Numbered from the stretch's first letter, positions 1 to 9,117 are shown. The stretch is 64,000 bases of DNA from Oligoflexus sp. (GCA_014378195.1 JACMOC010000013.1:1-64000); one strand, 5' to 3'. Numbers and translations: made by a program. Notes: generated by a model from the sequence alone, not told the origin.

Positions 1-38
1 CTGCAGTTTTAACTGTGGGAAAGTAGGTCGGCGCACCC
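1..38 (+). rRNA. rrf: 5S ribosomal RNA, 3' end only (partial)
   Basis: The first bases carry the conserved 3' stretch of bacterial 5S rRNA, of the form GGGAAAGTAGGTCGGCGC, followed at once by an intrinsic terminator. Only the last third of the gene lies in the window, so an rRNA operon presumably extends to the left on the plus strand. The exact 3' end, near base 38, is estimated. Confidence 0.75.
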
Positions 39-50
39 TTAATAAATAAG

Positions 51-89
51 TAAAGCCCTCCGCATCTAACGATGTGGGGGGCTTTACGC
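51..89 (+). terminator. Rho-independent terminator of the rRNA operon
   Basis: A long stem pairs TAAAGCCCTCCGCATC with GATGTGGGGGGCTTTA around a 4-base loop. It sits directly behind the 5S rRNA end. The T-run is short, but the stem is about 15 bp with one or two mismatches. Confidence 0.8.
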
Positions 90-126
90 GTTGCCTGTCT
101 TTTCGTTGTAATGCGGAGGAAAGTTA

Positions 127-225
127 ATGCGCCTTCGGCATATGAGGCTCTGCTTCGAGCTCCGCTTACGAGCCCCAATGGCCCCTAAGTACCCCTCATT
201 GGCCAGGGCTGCCGCCCTGGAACCC
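127..225. repeat. GC-rich intergenic segment with hairpin; possible interspersed repeat
   Basis: The stretch between the rRNA terminator and the SDR gene contains the perfect hairpin CCAGGGC-TGCC-GCCCTGG at 203-220. It also has mirrored fragments such as GAGGCTC, GAGCTC and GAGCCCC. An open frame runs through it into the SDR, but the peptide is Cys- and Arg-rich with no sensible N-terminus. I read it as non-coding. Its identity as a dispersed genomic repeat is a guess. Confidence 0.3.
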
Positions 226-333
226 GCAGTTTGTTTTTGTTTTTCTTTTGAGAAATTACTTTCCGAAATATCGGTGAAGGAGAATACTTCAAAGTGCTTT
301 TGCACCGCTAAGAAAACCAAACTCGAGGCTCCT

Positions 334-1185
334 ATGGCTGATACAACTGCTCCTGATTCGTCGTCGCCTTTTAAATCGGACATTCTTAAAGGTAAAGTAG
401 CCTTCATTACGGGTGGAGGAAGCGGAATTAATTTTGGAATCGCTCAAGCGCTTGCGGCCCATGGCGCTCATATCGCCATGATGGGACGGCGTGAGGAGGT
501 TCTTAAAAAAGCTTGCGAAGAATTGGCTTCGAAGTTTGGGGTAAAAACCTTTTTTAAGGCGGGTGATGTTCGTGATGCGGATCAGTGTGCAGCGGCTTTG
601 AAAGCCACAAATGAGAACTTTGGACACATTGATATTCTTGTAAATGGAGCGGCGGGTAACTTTCTTGCCCCACCTGAGCTGCTTTCTCCTAATGGATTTA
701 AGACAGTCATTGATATCGACCTCAACGGAACCTTCAATATGTGCCGTCACGGTTACCAATATTTGAAAGCATCCAAAGGTATCATCATCAATATCTCGGC
801 CAATCTTCATTATGTCGGCACGCTTTTCCAAAGCCATGTATCAGCGGCAAAAGCTGGTGTGGACGCTTTGACTATGAACCTTGCGGCAGAATGGGGACAC
901 GAAGGCATCCGAGTCAATGGAATCGCTCCCGGCCCAATCGGCGATACAGAAGGCATGAAACGCCTCGCGCCGGGTGAAGCTGGCGAGAAACTGAAAAAAC
1001 TTATTCCGCTTCAAAGATTTGGAAGTGTGCAGGATATCGGCCTTGCAGCTGTCTTTCTTTGCAGTTCGGCGGCATCTTATATTACGGGGGAAACGCTCGT
1101 TGTCGACGGCGGGCACTGGTTTGCAAAACCGCCTATGGTGCCGCGTGAGATAGTCGAAAAAATGATGGCCGCATCACGTTCTTAA
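334..1185 (+). CDS. SDR-family oxidoreductase, 2,4-dienoyl-CoA reductase (DECR2) type
   Basis: This is a short-chain dehydrogenase of about 283 aa. Residues 17-50 hold the Rossmann start with the cofactor motif TGGGSGI, followed by the NAG-like motif VNGAAGNF and a C-terminal YITGETLVVDGG. The segment that normally carries YxxxK reads HVSAAKAG: the Lys is kept and the Tyr position is Val. This is typical of 2,4-dienoyl-CoA reductases, which reduce 2,4-dienoyl-CoA with NADPH in unsaturated fatty acid beta-oxidation. The start at 334 (MADTTAPD) is chosen because the 69 codons upstream in frame look non-coding and a GAGG lies just before the ATG. The gene converges on the DUF218 gene with a 4-base overlap. 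The substrate is inferred from the family. Confidence 0.85.
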   Translation: MADTTAPDSSSPFKSDILKGKVAFITGGGSGINFGIAQALAAHGAHIAMMGRREEVLKKACEELASKFGVKTFFKAGDVRDADQCAAALKATNENFGHIDILVNGAAGNFLAPPELLSPNGFKTVIDIDLNGTFNMCRHGYQYLKASKGIIINISANLHYVGTLFQSHVSAAKAGVDALTMNLAAEWGHEGIRVNGIAPGPIGDTEGMKRLAPGEAGEKLKKLIPLQRFGSVQDIGLAAVFLCSSAASYITGETLVVDGGHWFAKPPMVPREIVEKMMAASRS

Positions 1186-1817
1186 TTGAAAACGCCATAT
1201 TTTAAGCCGTTATGAACCCACTTCAGATACTCGTTAAACACGGATAGAAAGTCGACTTCGCTCCGATACCACTTTGCGGGTATCGGAGTGGGAACGCTGA
1301 TCAACTTCTCCGCCCTCCCCTTCGCCACTCGCCCGAAAACCCACATCGCACGGCTGGAGTGATACCAACTCGTCGCTAGGATCACGCGATGAAAACCCTG
1401 TTTATCCATGATTTTATAAAGTTCTTGCGCCTCTTCTTGAGTGCTTGATACGCGGGTCTTTTTGTTGAAAATAATATCGTCAGGCGGGACCTTCAGATTT
1501 TTCGTTAGATAGTCGTAAACCATCTGGCCCTCCATGGGCCTCAGGCCGAGCTCCATGAGTTTGGTCATCTCAGGTTCGACAAAAACGATCTTTTTCCCCA
1601 TTCCTTTTTTATAGAGCGCAGCAGCATGGGGAACGCGATCAACAGCATCGCCCATAAGGAGGACAATGGCGTCTTCGCCACGAATCGGTTCTTCCTGACG
1701 AAACAATATTTCAGCTGGAATAGTGCGTGTGCTGGGAACAGCCAAAAGAACGAGCGCGCCCGCTACGAGGAGAGTTCCGACCAATGTGCAGAGAATAACC
1801 CAAAGCCTTAGCATCAC
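1182..1817 (-). CDS. DUF218 / YdcF-SanA-like membrane-anchored protein
   Basis: A 211 aa protein with one N-terminal membrane segment (about residues 5-27) and a DUF218 domain. Visible family landmarks are GEDAIVLLMGDAVDR, the middle TRVSSTQEEAQEL and the late ATSWYHSSRAMWVF. DUF218 proteins (SanA, YdcF, ElyC) act at the periplasmic face and are linked to envelope integrity and polyisoprenoid-linked sugar metabolism; the exact reaction here is unknown. The GTG start overlaps the stop of the upstream acyltransferase (GTGATG), so the two are probably translated together. It is the last gene of the minus-strand train that begins near 10059. Confidence 0.75.
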   Translation of the reverse strand: MMLRLWVILCTLVGTLLVAGALVLLAVPSTRTIPAEILFRQEEPIRGEDAIVLLMGDAVDRVPHAAALYKKGMGKKIVFVEPEMTKLMELGLRPMEGQMVYDYLTKNLKVPPDDIIFNKKTRVSSTQEEAQELYKIMDKQGFHRVILATSWYHSSRAMWVFGRVAKGRAEKLISVPTPIPAKWYRSEVDFLSVFNEYLKWVHNGLKYGVFN

Positions 1818-2542
1818 AGTGGTCCTTTGTAGGTCACAACACTTTGCGCGATCATCTCAGTCATCTTTTGGGTGAGCTTTTTGTGGAAGTTATACACCTG
1901 ACGTTTGACGACCGCAGGGTCCTCGGACATCTTGGGCGGATAAAACGGTTTGCTGAGGAAATGTTCGAGTTTTACCGGACGTGGAATCATAGTCGGACCA
2001 ACGCCTCGCGCTACGATAAAAGGCATGCGAAACTGCTGGTATATCCACTTTGTCAAAGCGTTGTCATACACCTTGAAGATGTCATCCGCATGAGGGCAGG
2101 CAGCGAGGATAACCGGCGTTTGCGTCTCTATCGCCAGTCGGGCAAAACCCTTCCTTCGGTTCCACCGAACCTGATAACGCTCCGTAGATGGCCTCAGAGA
2201 CTCTCTCATCCCCCCGGGTGCAAGGTAGAGGAGTTCGCCATTCTCAAGGAGAGCATGAGCGTTATCGGGGTTGCCTATCGTGCAGCCAAGACGTTCCATG
2301 AGTTCGCCAAGACCCGGTACAACGTAAAAGGCGCGATCAATAAGCGAACGGGGCATACGGCCGGAATGAAGATAGACGGCCGCCATAAGGAGCATAATAT
2401 CGTAAGTCGCCAGGCTATGATTGGTTGCAATAATGGCGGGTCCATGGCTGGGGATCGAATCCATTCCATAGACTTCGTGCGAGTGATAGGCGCGCAGGGC
2501 ACCCACCAACGGCAGAAACTTTATTGCAAATTCTTCATCCAT
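1814..2542 (-). CDS. Lysophospholipid/diacylglycerol acyltransferase-like protein
   Basis: A 242 aa protein with the acyltransferase block NHSLATYD (His-x5-Asp, as in the TMEM68/DGAT2 branch rather than the His-x4-Asp of PlsC) and a second block APGGMRES, which corresponds to the PGG motif of that branch. A basic stretch (RWNRRKGFARLA) and a VILAACPHADD segment complete the fold. The family transfers acyl chains from acyl-CoA or acyl-ACP to glycerolipids at the membrane. It lies between dapF (12 bp gap) and the DUF218 gene (overlapping), which points to envelope lipid work. The acceptor cannot be told from sequence. Confidence 0.75.
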   Translation of the reverse strand: MDEEFAIKFLPLVGALRAYHSHEVYGMDSIPSHGPAIIATNHSLATYDIMLLMAAVYLHSGRMPRSLIDRAFYVVPGLGELMERLGCTIGNPDNAHALLENGELLYLAPGGMRESLRPSTERYQVRWNRRKGFARLAIETQTPVILAACPHADDIFKVYDNALTKWIYQQFRMPFIVARGVGPTMIPRPVKLEHFLSKPFYPPKMSEDPAVVKRQVYNFHKKLTQKMTEMIAQSVVTYKGPL

Positions 2543-2554
2543 AACACCGACTCT

Positions 2555-3505
2555 CTAGAATGTGACTTTACCTTTAAAGGCAAGTTTAGCAGGTCCTGCC
2601 AGTGTAATTGTATCCTCGGCCGAAGGCTGTTTGATAAAAAGCCTTCCGCCCGGCATATCCACGCCTAACCATTGACTGCGATCCGTTAACCCTGAGGCCA
2701 GAACGGAGACTGCAATCGAACACGCCCCACTTCCACACGCCTGAGTCTCCCCTGCCCCGCGCTCCCATACAAAAGCCTCATAGAGTTCGTCGATGGGATG
2801 CCCAAGAGCTTGTGCTGACTGACGTCGATCGTTATCGCTCACAGCTTTGCTGCGAATGATATGGACGTTAACGCCATCCCAGACAGGAGCCACTTGGAAA
2901 AGAGGTCCAATCTTTCTTATCAGTTCAGGCGAGATATCATCCAATGAAAAAACGAGATGCCGGTTACCGACGCTAACCAGTGACCAATCATTGAGTAGCT
3001 GCGGGAGCTTATGGTCTTTGGCTATTTTTGTGACAAATGCGTGAACAGCTGCAAAGTCATCGTTTTCTTTGTTGACCTTCGCGTGGCCCATATCTACGGC
3101 GACAAGTGGCAGATGAGTCGATCGCCCCTCTTTAATATTCCCCATAAATCGAACGGTCGCCCGGCTGGATTTGAGGCCAAGATCGATCGTGTCGGGTATT
3201 TCAAGACGGGGGCTTGCGTCCCAATGTTTTAAAAGAATGCTCATGGCTGCACAGCGAATTCCGTTGCCACAGGTCTCAGCGATAGAGCCGTCGCTATTGA
3301 TGATACTCAACTGAAAAGGCAAAATATCGCGACTTGTTCGGGTATGCAGCACGAGGATACCGTCAGCGCCTATACCGCTTCCGTCACGGGTACAGAGTGT
3401 AGGCGCCTGGCGACGCAGGGATTCAAATGTCACTTGATCGTGGGGAAACCAGGTCAAAACAAAGTCGTTTTTATTTCCTTGCCATTTTTCAAATTCGAGT
3501 TCCAC
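2555..3505 (-). CDS. dapF: Diaminopimelate epimerase
   Basis: DapF interconverts LL- and meso-diaminopimelate for lysine and peptidoglycan synthesis. Both catalytic cysteines are visible: Cys79 in ETCGNGIRC and Cys257 in ACGSGACSIA. The usual early motif appears as GNKNDFV, and GxGADGI follows at about residues 43-50. At 316 aa it is somewhat longer than the usual 270-290. The GTG start has an AAGGAT site inside the end of the response regulator gene, and the gap is 2 bp, so it is coupled to the two-component pair upstream. Only a small part of the lysine pathway (dapF, lysC) is in the window. Confidence 0.95.
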   Translation of the reverse strand: MELEFEKWQGNKNDFVLTWFPHDQVTFESLRRQAPTLCTRDGSGIGADGILVLHTRTSRDILPFQLSIINSDGSIAETCGNGIRCAAMSILLKHWDASPRLEIPDTIDLGLKSSRATVRFMGNIKEGRSTHLPLVAVDMGHAKVNKENDDFAAVHAFVTKIAKDHKLPQLLNDWSLVSVGNRHLVFSLDDISPELIRKIGPLFQVAPVWDGVNVHIIRSKAVSDNDRRQSAQALGHPIDELYEAFVWERGAGETQACGSGACSIAVSVLASGLTDRSQWLGVDMPGGRLFIKQPSAEDTITLAGPAKLAFKGKVTF

Positions 3506-3507
3506 GT

Positions 3508-4230
3508 CTATTCATCCTTCTCTAGCGTCGCACAGAATTTGTAGCCACGGCCTCGCATACTTAAAAGGATCTGCGGTTTCGAGGGGTCGACTTCAAAGAA
3601 TTTCCTGAGACGCATTATGAAGTTGTCGACCGTGCGGGTTTCGACATTACCATTTAATCCCCAAACCTGTGAGAGCAAATGCTGGCGGCTTAGGACTTCC
3701 CCTGGATGTTCGAGAAACTCTCGAAGGACTTTGGCTTCGAGTGCCGTCAGTACAAAGTTGCCTTGGCGACTGGTTAATTCAAAGGTTCGAGGGTCCCAAG
3801 AGACATCTTCAAAGCGAATCTTTTCAGATTTGCCAGGTTCCTTGGCCTGGGGCCGAAACAGTTCGCTGCGGTCAGCCATTCGGCGCACACGAAGCAAAAG
3901 CTCCTGCAGACTAAAGGGTTTGGTCATATAATCATCGGCTCCAAGCTCGAGTCCGAGAATAATATCGCTTTCCGAAGCCCGCGCGGTCAGCATCAGAATT
4001 CCGGTGGTTTTGTCGTTAACGCGGATTTCCTGGGCGACTTGTAAGCCGTTTTTGCCAGGCATCATTACATCAAGAATAATCAGCGAAAAAGGCCCTTTTT
4101 CAGCGTAAACCTTGAGCGCTTCGTCGCCGTTCGTCGCGAGGCTTACTTCATAACCTTCTTCGCGGAGGTTCAGTTCCATATTAAAGGCTAAGTGGGGTTC
4201 GTCTTCTACGAGCAATATATGTTTTTGCAT
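3508..4230 (-). CDS. OmpR/PhoB-family response regulator
   Basis: A 240 aa regulator with an N-terminal receiver domain: acidic pair EDE at 10-12, phospho-acceptor Asp54 in IILDVMMPG, Thr82 in LTAR and Lys104 in TKPF. A C-terminal winged helix (about 140-235) contains EFLEHPGEVLSRQHLLSQVWG, VETRTVDNFIMRLRKF and MRGRGYKF, typical of OmpR-type DNA binding. It is preceded by AAAGGA 6 bases before the ATG and follows the histidine kinase gene by 28 bp, so it is the cognate partner. The signal and target genes are unknown. Confidence 0.95.
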   Translation of the reverse strand: MQKHILLVEDEPHLAFNMELNLREEGYEVSLATNGDEALKVYAEKGPFSLIILDVMMPGKNGLQVAQEIRVNDKTTGILMLTARASESDIILGLELGADDYMTKPFSLQELLLRVRRMADRSELFRPQAKEPGKSEKIRFEDVSWDPRTFELTSRQGNFVLTALEAKVLREFLEHPGEVLSRQHLLSQVWGLNGNVETRTVDNFIMRLRKFFEVDPSKPQILLSMRGRGYKFCATLEKDE

Positions 4231-4258
4231 AAGATTTCCTTTGTCCTCACTCGGCTCG

Positions 4259-5239
4259 TTAGGTGCTTAAAACATTGGATCGGGACACAGCGAGGGTAAA
4301 ACGCGTTCCATTACCGATACCTTCGCTTTCAACCCAGATTCTTCCGCCCATCGAAACTGCAATCGAACGCACAATATAAAGCCCAAGTCCTGTTCCGGGG
4401 ACTGCACGAGCCAAGGCCTGAGGGGATCTATGAAACATTTTGAAGACTTTTCGCGCGTCTTTTTTGTTGAGACCGATGCCCTTGTCTTCAACTGAGATCC
4501 AGACCTCGTAATCTTTAATTTTGACCAGAATGTGAATCGGCGACTCGCTCGGTGAGTACTTAATCGCGTTTTCTACCAAATTTCCAAGGATGATACTGAG
4601 GCCTAATCGCGATCCTTGCAGAATCAGATTGTTCTGACAATCGACAGTGATGCGGGAATTGAGTTGGGAATCAAGATGGACTTGTTGCTCAAGAATATGT
4701 TGGATGAGTTCTTTGACATCAATTTCATCGTGCGAACTTTTGTAATCGATAATGCCTTGGTCGAGACGACCGGCGATTAATATCCGTTCGACCAACACGG
4801 AAAGGCGCTCAAGATCTTTGTTGACCATCCCAAAGATTTTATCGCGGGTGGCCTCTGCGAGTTTATGGCGCTGAAGAGTTTCGAAGCTGAGCTGTAGACT
4901 TGCAAGAGGCGAGCGAATTTCGTGGGTGACACTTGAAACGAAGGACTGCTGCTGCCGAATAAGGCTGCTTTGGACCTGGGTAAAGACAAAAAGCACCACG
5001 GTTCCCAGCAAAATGATGCCGAGTAAAACGCAGCCTATGATAAGCGTGAAAATACCGGTCGTGGGGTTGAGGTTAGAGCTGGTTCCGATAATTTTTTTAA
5101 GGTTATCGAAGGTCTGCCGTTGACCTAAAAACCAAACCACCCAGAGTATGACGATGGTTACCCAGACGACCTGCAGGCCGACAAAGACAACAATAGGATG
5201 GGTTAACCTCTTGATGACCCTGACCATTAAACTTTTCAT
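4259..5239 (-). CDS. Membrane sensor histidine kinase
   Basis: A 326 aa kinase with two membrane segments (about 15-38 and 61-87) enclosing only a short periplasmic loop. It therefore probably senses within the membrane or through a partner. The phospho-acceptor is His106 in SSVTHEIRSPLASL. The N box (LVENAIKYSP), G1 box (DKGIGLN) and G2 box (GTGLGLYIV) are intact. There is no HAMP or PAS domain. It is co-transcribed with the response regulator at 3508-4230. The AGGAT about 8 bases before the ATG supports the start. Confidence 0.93.
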   Translation of the reverse strand: MKSLMVRVIKRLTHPIVVFVGLQVVWVTIVILWVVWFLGQRQTFDNLKKIIGTSSNLNPTTGIFTLIIGCVLLGIILLGTVVLFVFTQVQSSLIRQQQSFVSSVTHEIRSPLASLQLSFETLQRHKLAEATRDKIFGMVNKDLERLSVLVERILIAGRLDQGIIDYKSSHDEIDVKELIQHILEQQVHLDSQLNSRITVDCQNNLILQGSRLGLSIILGNLVENAIKYSPSESPIHILVKIKDYEVWISVEDKGIGLNKKDARKVFKMFHRSPQALARAVPGTGLGLYIVRSIAVSMGGRIWVESEGIGNGTRFTLAVSRSNVLST

Positions 5240-5307
5240 GCGATGTATCCTAGGCGTGGAAATCCTAGGCAGTTTCGCACAAAAAAGCAGCGAAGGCGAG
5301 ACGCAGC

Positions 5308-6201
5308 TTAGCGGCCTTTTGGCGTCATATTGACGGCTGGACTTTGGGCTTTCATACGATTCGTTTGATGGGAGAAGTTCCGTCCCACTATAGAGAGGAG
5401 GAGCTGGCCGATGAGTTCGGATTGTTTTTCGCTGACGTGTTCAAAGGAAACGGCGACTTGGTTGCCCGAGATAAATACACGACGGACTCGTCCCGAGATT
5501 TTGATAAAATCTCCGGTGGGCAGGTGCATATATTCGCTCGAGGGAATGTTGATTTTAATCTGATCGCCGAGTCTAAAGATGGTCGTGGGATCAGCCGCAA
5601 ACAATGCGCCGTGCAAACTCAAATCGATAAGCCGGCCTTCGGACAGACGATCGTGTGTGAGGTGATAATAGGTTGTTTGAATATTTACGGGATATCGTCG
5701 ACTTTTGCGGCGGTTTTTGGCATCGATGCCGTTTTTCACGCGCGACAGGATTTGCGGGATCGAGGTGGATGGATAAACGAGATATTCGTCGGACTCGCGA
5801 TAAAGCAGCAGATCTTTATGATAAGACTCGATGAGTGCTTCGGCGTCTTTGGTGAGAAAAAGCACAGGAATTGTTTCGTCCCGACGTTTTTCTTTAAGAG
5901 CACGAATCGTTTTCATAACCGTTTCGCGTTCGGCAAAGGTATCGTTGATGATTAAGAGTGAGATATTGCGTCCAAACTGCCGCGTGAGTTCGTCCAGGTT
6001 TTTAGCGGTGGAAATCGCTAGCGCCGGATAGGTGCGTTTGACATAAGAATCAAGTCCACTGGCGATTGAGCGATCAAAGTTATCACCCAAAGCGAGAATG
6101 ACATAATTTTTGCGTTTTTTGCGGGGGCCTTGAAGATAGGCTTCCAGCTTATTCTGGGATGCTTTATCTTCAGCTTTTTTGTCGAGAGTATCGTTCGCCA
6201 C
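5308..6201 (-). CDS. PilZ-domain protein with N-terminal receiver-like domain
   Basis: A 297 aa cytoplasmic protein. Residues 30-165 resemble a degenerate receiver fold: the strand LLIINDTF has Asn where the phosphorylated Asp normally sits, followed by VLFLTKDAEAL. Residues 175-275 form a PilZ domain with both c-di-GMP contact motifs, RKSRR (RxxxR) and DLSLHG (DxSxxG). It is therefore likely a c-di-GMP-responsive adaptor that is not controlled by phosphorylation. The GTG start has AAGGGG 7 bases ahead. The gene follows the PEGA lipoprotein by 15 bp. Partner and output are unknown. Confidence 0.85.
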   Translation of the reverse strand: MANDTLDKKAEDKASQNKLEAYLQGPRKKRKNYVILALGDNFDRSIASGLDSYVKRTYPALAISTAKNLDELTRQFGRNISLLIINDTFAERETVMKTIRALKEKRRDETIPVLFLTKDAEALIESYHKDLLLYRESDEYLVYPSTSIPQILSRVKNGIDAKNRRKSRRYPVNIQTTYYHLTHDRLSEGRLIDLSLHGALFAADPTTIFRLGDQIKINIPSSEYMHLPTGDFIKISGRVRRVFISGNQVAVSFEHVSEKQSELIGQLLLSIVGRNFSHQTNRMKAQSPAVNMTPKGR

Positions 6202-6216
6202 GGTTTACCCCTTCGT

Positions 6217-9018
6217 TTAGAGAGCTACGGGACTGCGTTTGTCAGTGTTTGGTTTGTTGCGGGCCGTCGAAGCTTTTCGGATCTGTTCAAAATAGCCTTC
6301 GGCTTTTTTCACCCAGTCGTAGTTCTGATCCTGAGGCAAAGCGAGAGCCGTTCCTTGGATGTAATCTTTCCAGTGCTGCATAGCATTTTCTTGATCCTGA
6401 GCATTTTGAGTTAATGTCCATGTCTTATGAAGGCTTAATGCGCGATAGTAGGAAAGCGTGTGCACCGCTTGATTATATTGGGCTTGAGGTACGAAACGAA
6501 GCTGTTCCTCAGTCCGGGTGAGGATCGCTTCGCTTTGCCGCCAGTAGCTGATGGCAAGATTACTATCCATAGCGACAGCCTGCTCGCCGGCTTGAAACAG
6601 GGCGACCGCTTCATTGATATAAGTGCCTATAAAACGTTTATCTTTATAGCTGTCGACATTTGGATTCGTGGTGACTTTGTGGAAAGCTGAGGCCGCTTTC
6701 ACGGGATCATGAAGATTGTTGAGATAAAGTTCGCCAAGCTGATGCTGGGCGAGGAGATAGGTGTTGTCTGTTTCAGTAATGCTTTCAAGGAGTTGTATAG
6801 CCTCTGGAACTTTGCCTTCGTTGGCCAGCGCACGGGCCGCTTGCTGAGGATCACGGTTTAAAGTGATTTGAGTATTCCCGCGGAGAATGATGCCGCGACT
6901 TGAGACGCTTTGGGCGCGTGTGAGGTATTCAAAACCATCGACACCACCAAGTTCAATATTCACGGTCGTGCCTGGATACGGTATTTCAGTGTCGATTGGT
7001 GTCCGGCCTAGATCTCGGCCGTTGATTTTCACCAGGGCTCCGGGAGGTTGCGATTCGATTTGTACTGGTGTTGCTTCATGGCTCAAAGCAACCAAGGCGC
7101 CTTTGTCGGCCGTGATAGGGAGGTTTTTGGGTGTATAGCCTGGGCTGAAGATGCTGATTTCTTTGGTTTTCAGAAGGTCGATAGCTGCGACCGTTGCAAG
7201 ACCGGCGAGGTCAGTGGCGCCAAGCCATTGATCGCCCAGGTAAACTTCGGCGAGACCGATCGGGCCATGAGTGGATTCTTCAGAGACCTGGATCGAAAGC
7301 AATTCTGTGGCTGCTGCAGGTCGACGATCGACCACAACGTTGTTGCCAGCTTCCACGTGTGTATTGGGTTGAGTTGAGACAAGGCGGATGCGGCTGCGTT
7401 CCGGCGCGACTTCGGAAACTGTGGCACTGGCTATCGTGTCCCAAGCGGTGATTTCACCATTAGGAAGACGAACATTACCTGTGATCTGAATCTTGTCGCC
7501 GACCTGAAGGCCGTGCGTTTTGCCGAGGTTAATACGAAATTCGTCGCCGACTGCTTCGACGATTGCGCCTTCGTGACGAATGTTTTGCATAAGCCTTACG
7601 GCGAGATCGTTAAGAGCAGCCTGGGTTGCACCTTTGGCTTTCACGGATTGTGAGGCCGAGAAAGCCATGTGACCCTCTGGATCAATCGCAGAAAGTATAA
7701 TGCGCGCTTGAGGGCCCTCTATAAATGATGGTCGGACGACGTAATGAATAGGTTCATCGATCTTTCTGAGTTGGGCCCAGGTCGATCCGGAAAGGTCGTT
7801 GAGAGAGGTCTTTTGAGAGGCTAGTTTTCCATTCAAAGCCGGTCCGTTGGTGATGAGAGCACCGGCGCTTACGAGTGCGGCTTGGAGGGATTCGAAAGTG
7901 GGTGCACTCAACATGGGGGCGTCTGACTTGTCGCGATACACGACAAAATCCATGAGAGCAAGCTTGGGCGAAGCGGGTTTGATGCTTTGGTAATGTTGGA
8001 TGACCGACTCGCTTGAGGCAGCTGTGAGGGTGACTTCAGTTTTGGCCGGGAGCCATTGCTCGGCTTCCAGCAAGACTTTGCCGTTGAGTTCGTCTTCAGT
8101 GATGAGCGGGGTGATGAAGGAGCCGAAAACATCAGTTTTGCCGACAGGGCGGCCGTTTACGCTGATTTTTACGTTCTCCACACCTTCCATCGCGCCCTGG
8201 CTCGGGCTGATCGCGAAGATTTCGAGGCTTTTGCCGCGATTCAGTTCAAAACGAACTTTGTCGCCGTCGAAGAGTTGGAAGCTGCGGGTTTGGGTTTGAA
8301 AACCCTTGGCACGAACGAGGATAACCACGTTGTCCATGTGTTCGGGAACGCGGAAGCTACAACGACCGTTGTTGTTGCTGTAACAGCCGTGCATCCATTG
8401 CTTTTTTGCGGTGTCTCCAAAATAGACCGATGCGTTTTCAACCGATTCTCGACCCGAGACCACGTAAAAAGTCAGAGGGCGACCATTGTCGATCTCTGTA
8501 TGGTTCGAAGCTGCTATGGTTGCGGCCGCGCTCGCATCAGTGGCTGTAGCGAGGGTGGGCGTAGGATTTGGGCTAACGTCCAAAACTTTTAATGCTTCGA
8601 CTGGTTTGCTGGCTGCTGCCGTTTCGTTGCTTGGCGCTGTGCCTGCTGTGGTGGCAGCCTTTTCATCGGCCGCGTTTTGTTTGACACCGTATAGAGTCGC
8701 TGTGAACTTGAAGGAGTTGATGTCACCACGTTTGATTTTGATAGTTTCGAAAAAAGGCGCATAAAACGTGTCCGTGGAAGCCTTGCTGACTTCGACTAAA
8801 ACGGCTTCTTCGACGGATAGACTGAGGGTGGTTTTGAAAAAGCCGTGTTCATCCGTGGTTCCTACCTGATTTTTATCGACCAGGACTTTCGCGCGAGGCA
8901 AGGCTTCGCCGTCACCGTTGAGCGCCTGAACCTGAATGGTCACATCGGATTTGAAATAACGACAACCACCTAGAAAGGGCACAATCATGATTGTAAAAAT
9001 AAGACATGTTTTGAGCAT
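6217..9018 (-). CDS. Large PEGA-domain lipoprotein with TPR-like C-terminus
   Basis: A 933 aa exported protein. The start at 9018 gives the lipoprotein signal MLKTCLIFTI...FLGGC with the lipidated Cys at residue 19; the 30 in-frame codons before it make no signal. Repeated carboxypeptidase-regulatory/Ig-like strands follow (about 28-110, 190-250, 270-330, 590-635; for example VLVDKNQVGTTDEHGFF). A FlgT-like segment (about 485-545, EFRINLGKTHGLQVGDKI) and a PEGA domain (about 650-690, ESQPPGALVKINGRDLGRTP) come next, then helical TPR-like repeats from about 725 to the end. This looks like an envelope scaffold. It sits between a membrane protein and a PilZ protein. No catalytic motif is seen. 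Confidence 0.8.
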   Translation of the reverse strand: MLKTCLIFTIMIVPFLGGCRYFKSDVTIQVQALNGDGEALPRAKVLVDKNQVGTTDEHGFFKTTLSLSVEEAVLVEVSKASTDTFYAPFFETIKIKRGDINSFKFTATLYGVKQNAADEKAATTAGTAPSNETAAASKPVEALKVLDVSPNPTPTLATATDASAAATIAASNHTEIDNGRPLTFYVVSGRESVENASVYFGDTAKKQWMHGCYSNNNGRCSFRVPEHMDNVVILVRAKGFQTQTRSFQLFDGDKVRFELNRGKSLEIFAISPSQGAMEGVENVKISVNGRPVGKTDVFGSFITPLITEDELNGKVLLEAEQWLPAKTEVTLTAASSESVIQHYQSIKPASPKLALMDFVVYRDKSDAPMLSAPTFESLQAALVSAGALITNGPALNGKLASQKTSLNDLSGSTWAQLRKIDEPIHYVVRPSFIEGPQARIILSAIDPEGHMAFSASQSVKAKGATQAALNDLAVRLMQNIRHEGAIVEAVGDEFRINLGKTHGLQVGDKIQITGNVRLPNGEITAWDTIASATVSEVAPERSRIRLVSTQPNTHVEAGNNVVVDRRPAAATELLSIQVSEESTHGPIGLAEVYLGDQWLGATDLAGLATVAAIDLLKTKEISIFSPGYTPKNLPITADKGALVALSHEATPVQIESQPPGALVKINGRDLGRTPIDTEIPYPGTTVNIELGGVDGFEYLTRAQSVSSRGIILRGNTQITLNRDPQQAARALANEGKVPEAIQLLESITETDNTYLLAQHQLGELYLNNLHDPVKAASAFHKVTTNPNVDSYKDKRFIGTYINEAVALFQAGEQAVAMDSNLAISYWRQSEAILTRTEEQLRFVPQAQYNQAVHTLSYYRALSLHKTWTLTQNAQDQENAMQHWKDYIQGTALALPQDQNYDWVKKAEGYFEQIRKASTARNKPNTDKRSPVAL

Positions 9019-9117
9019 CGTGGATCCCCGGGGGTGCAGAAGTTGGTCGAGAGGAGGGTCGGGCCTCGGTTGGGACGAGGCTTGCAAGCAATCAGCGAAG
9101 ACGGGCAAAGGGCGCGG

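Noticed and set aside
1844-2668. Plus-strand open frame of 274 codons
   Set aside because: It is antisense to the acyltransferase and dapF genes, both with clear motifs.
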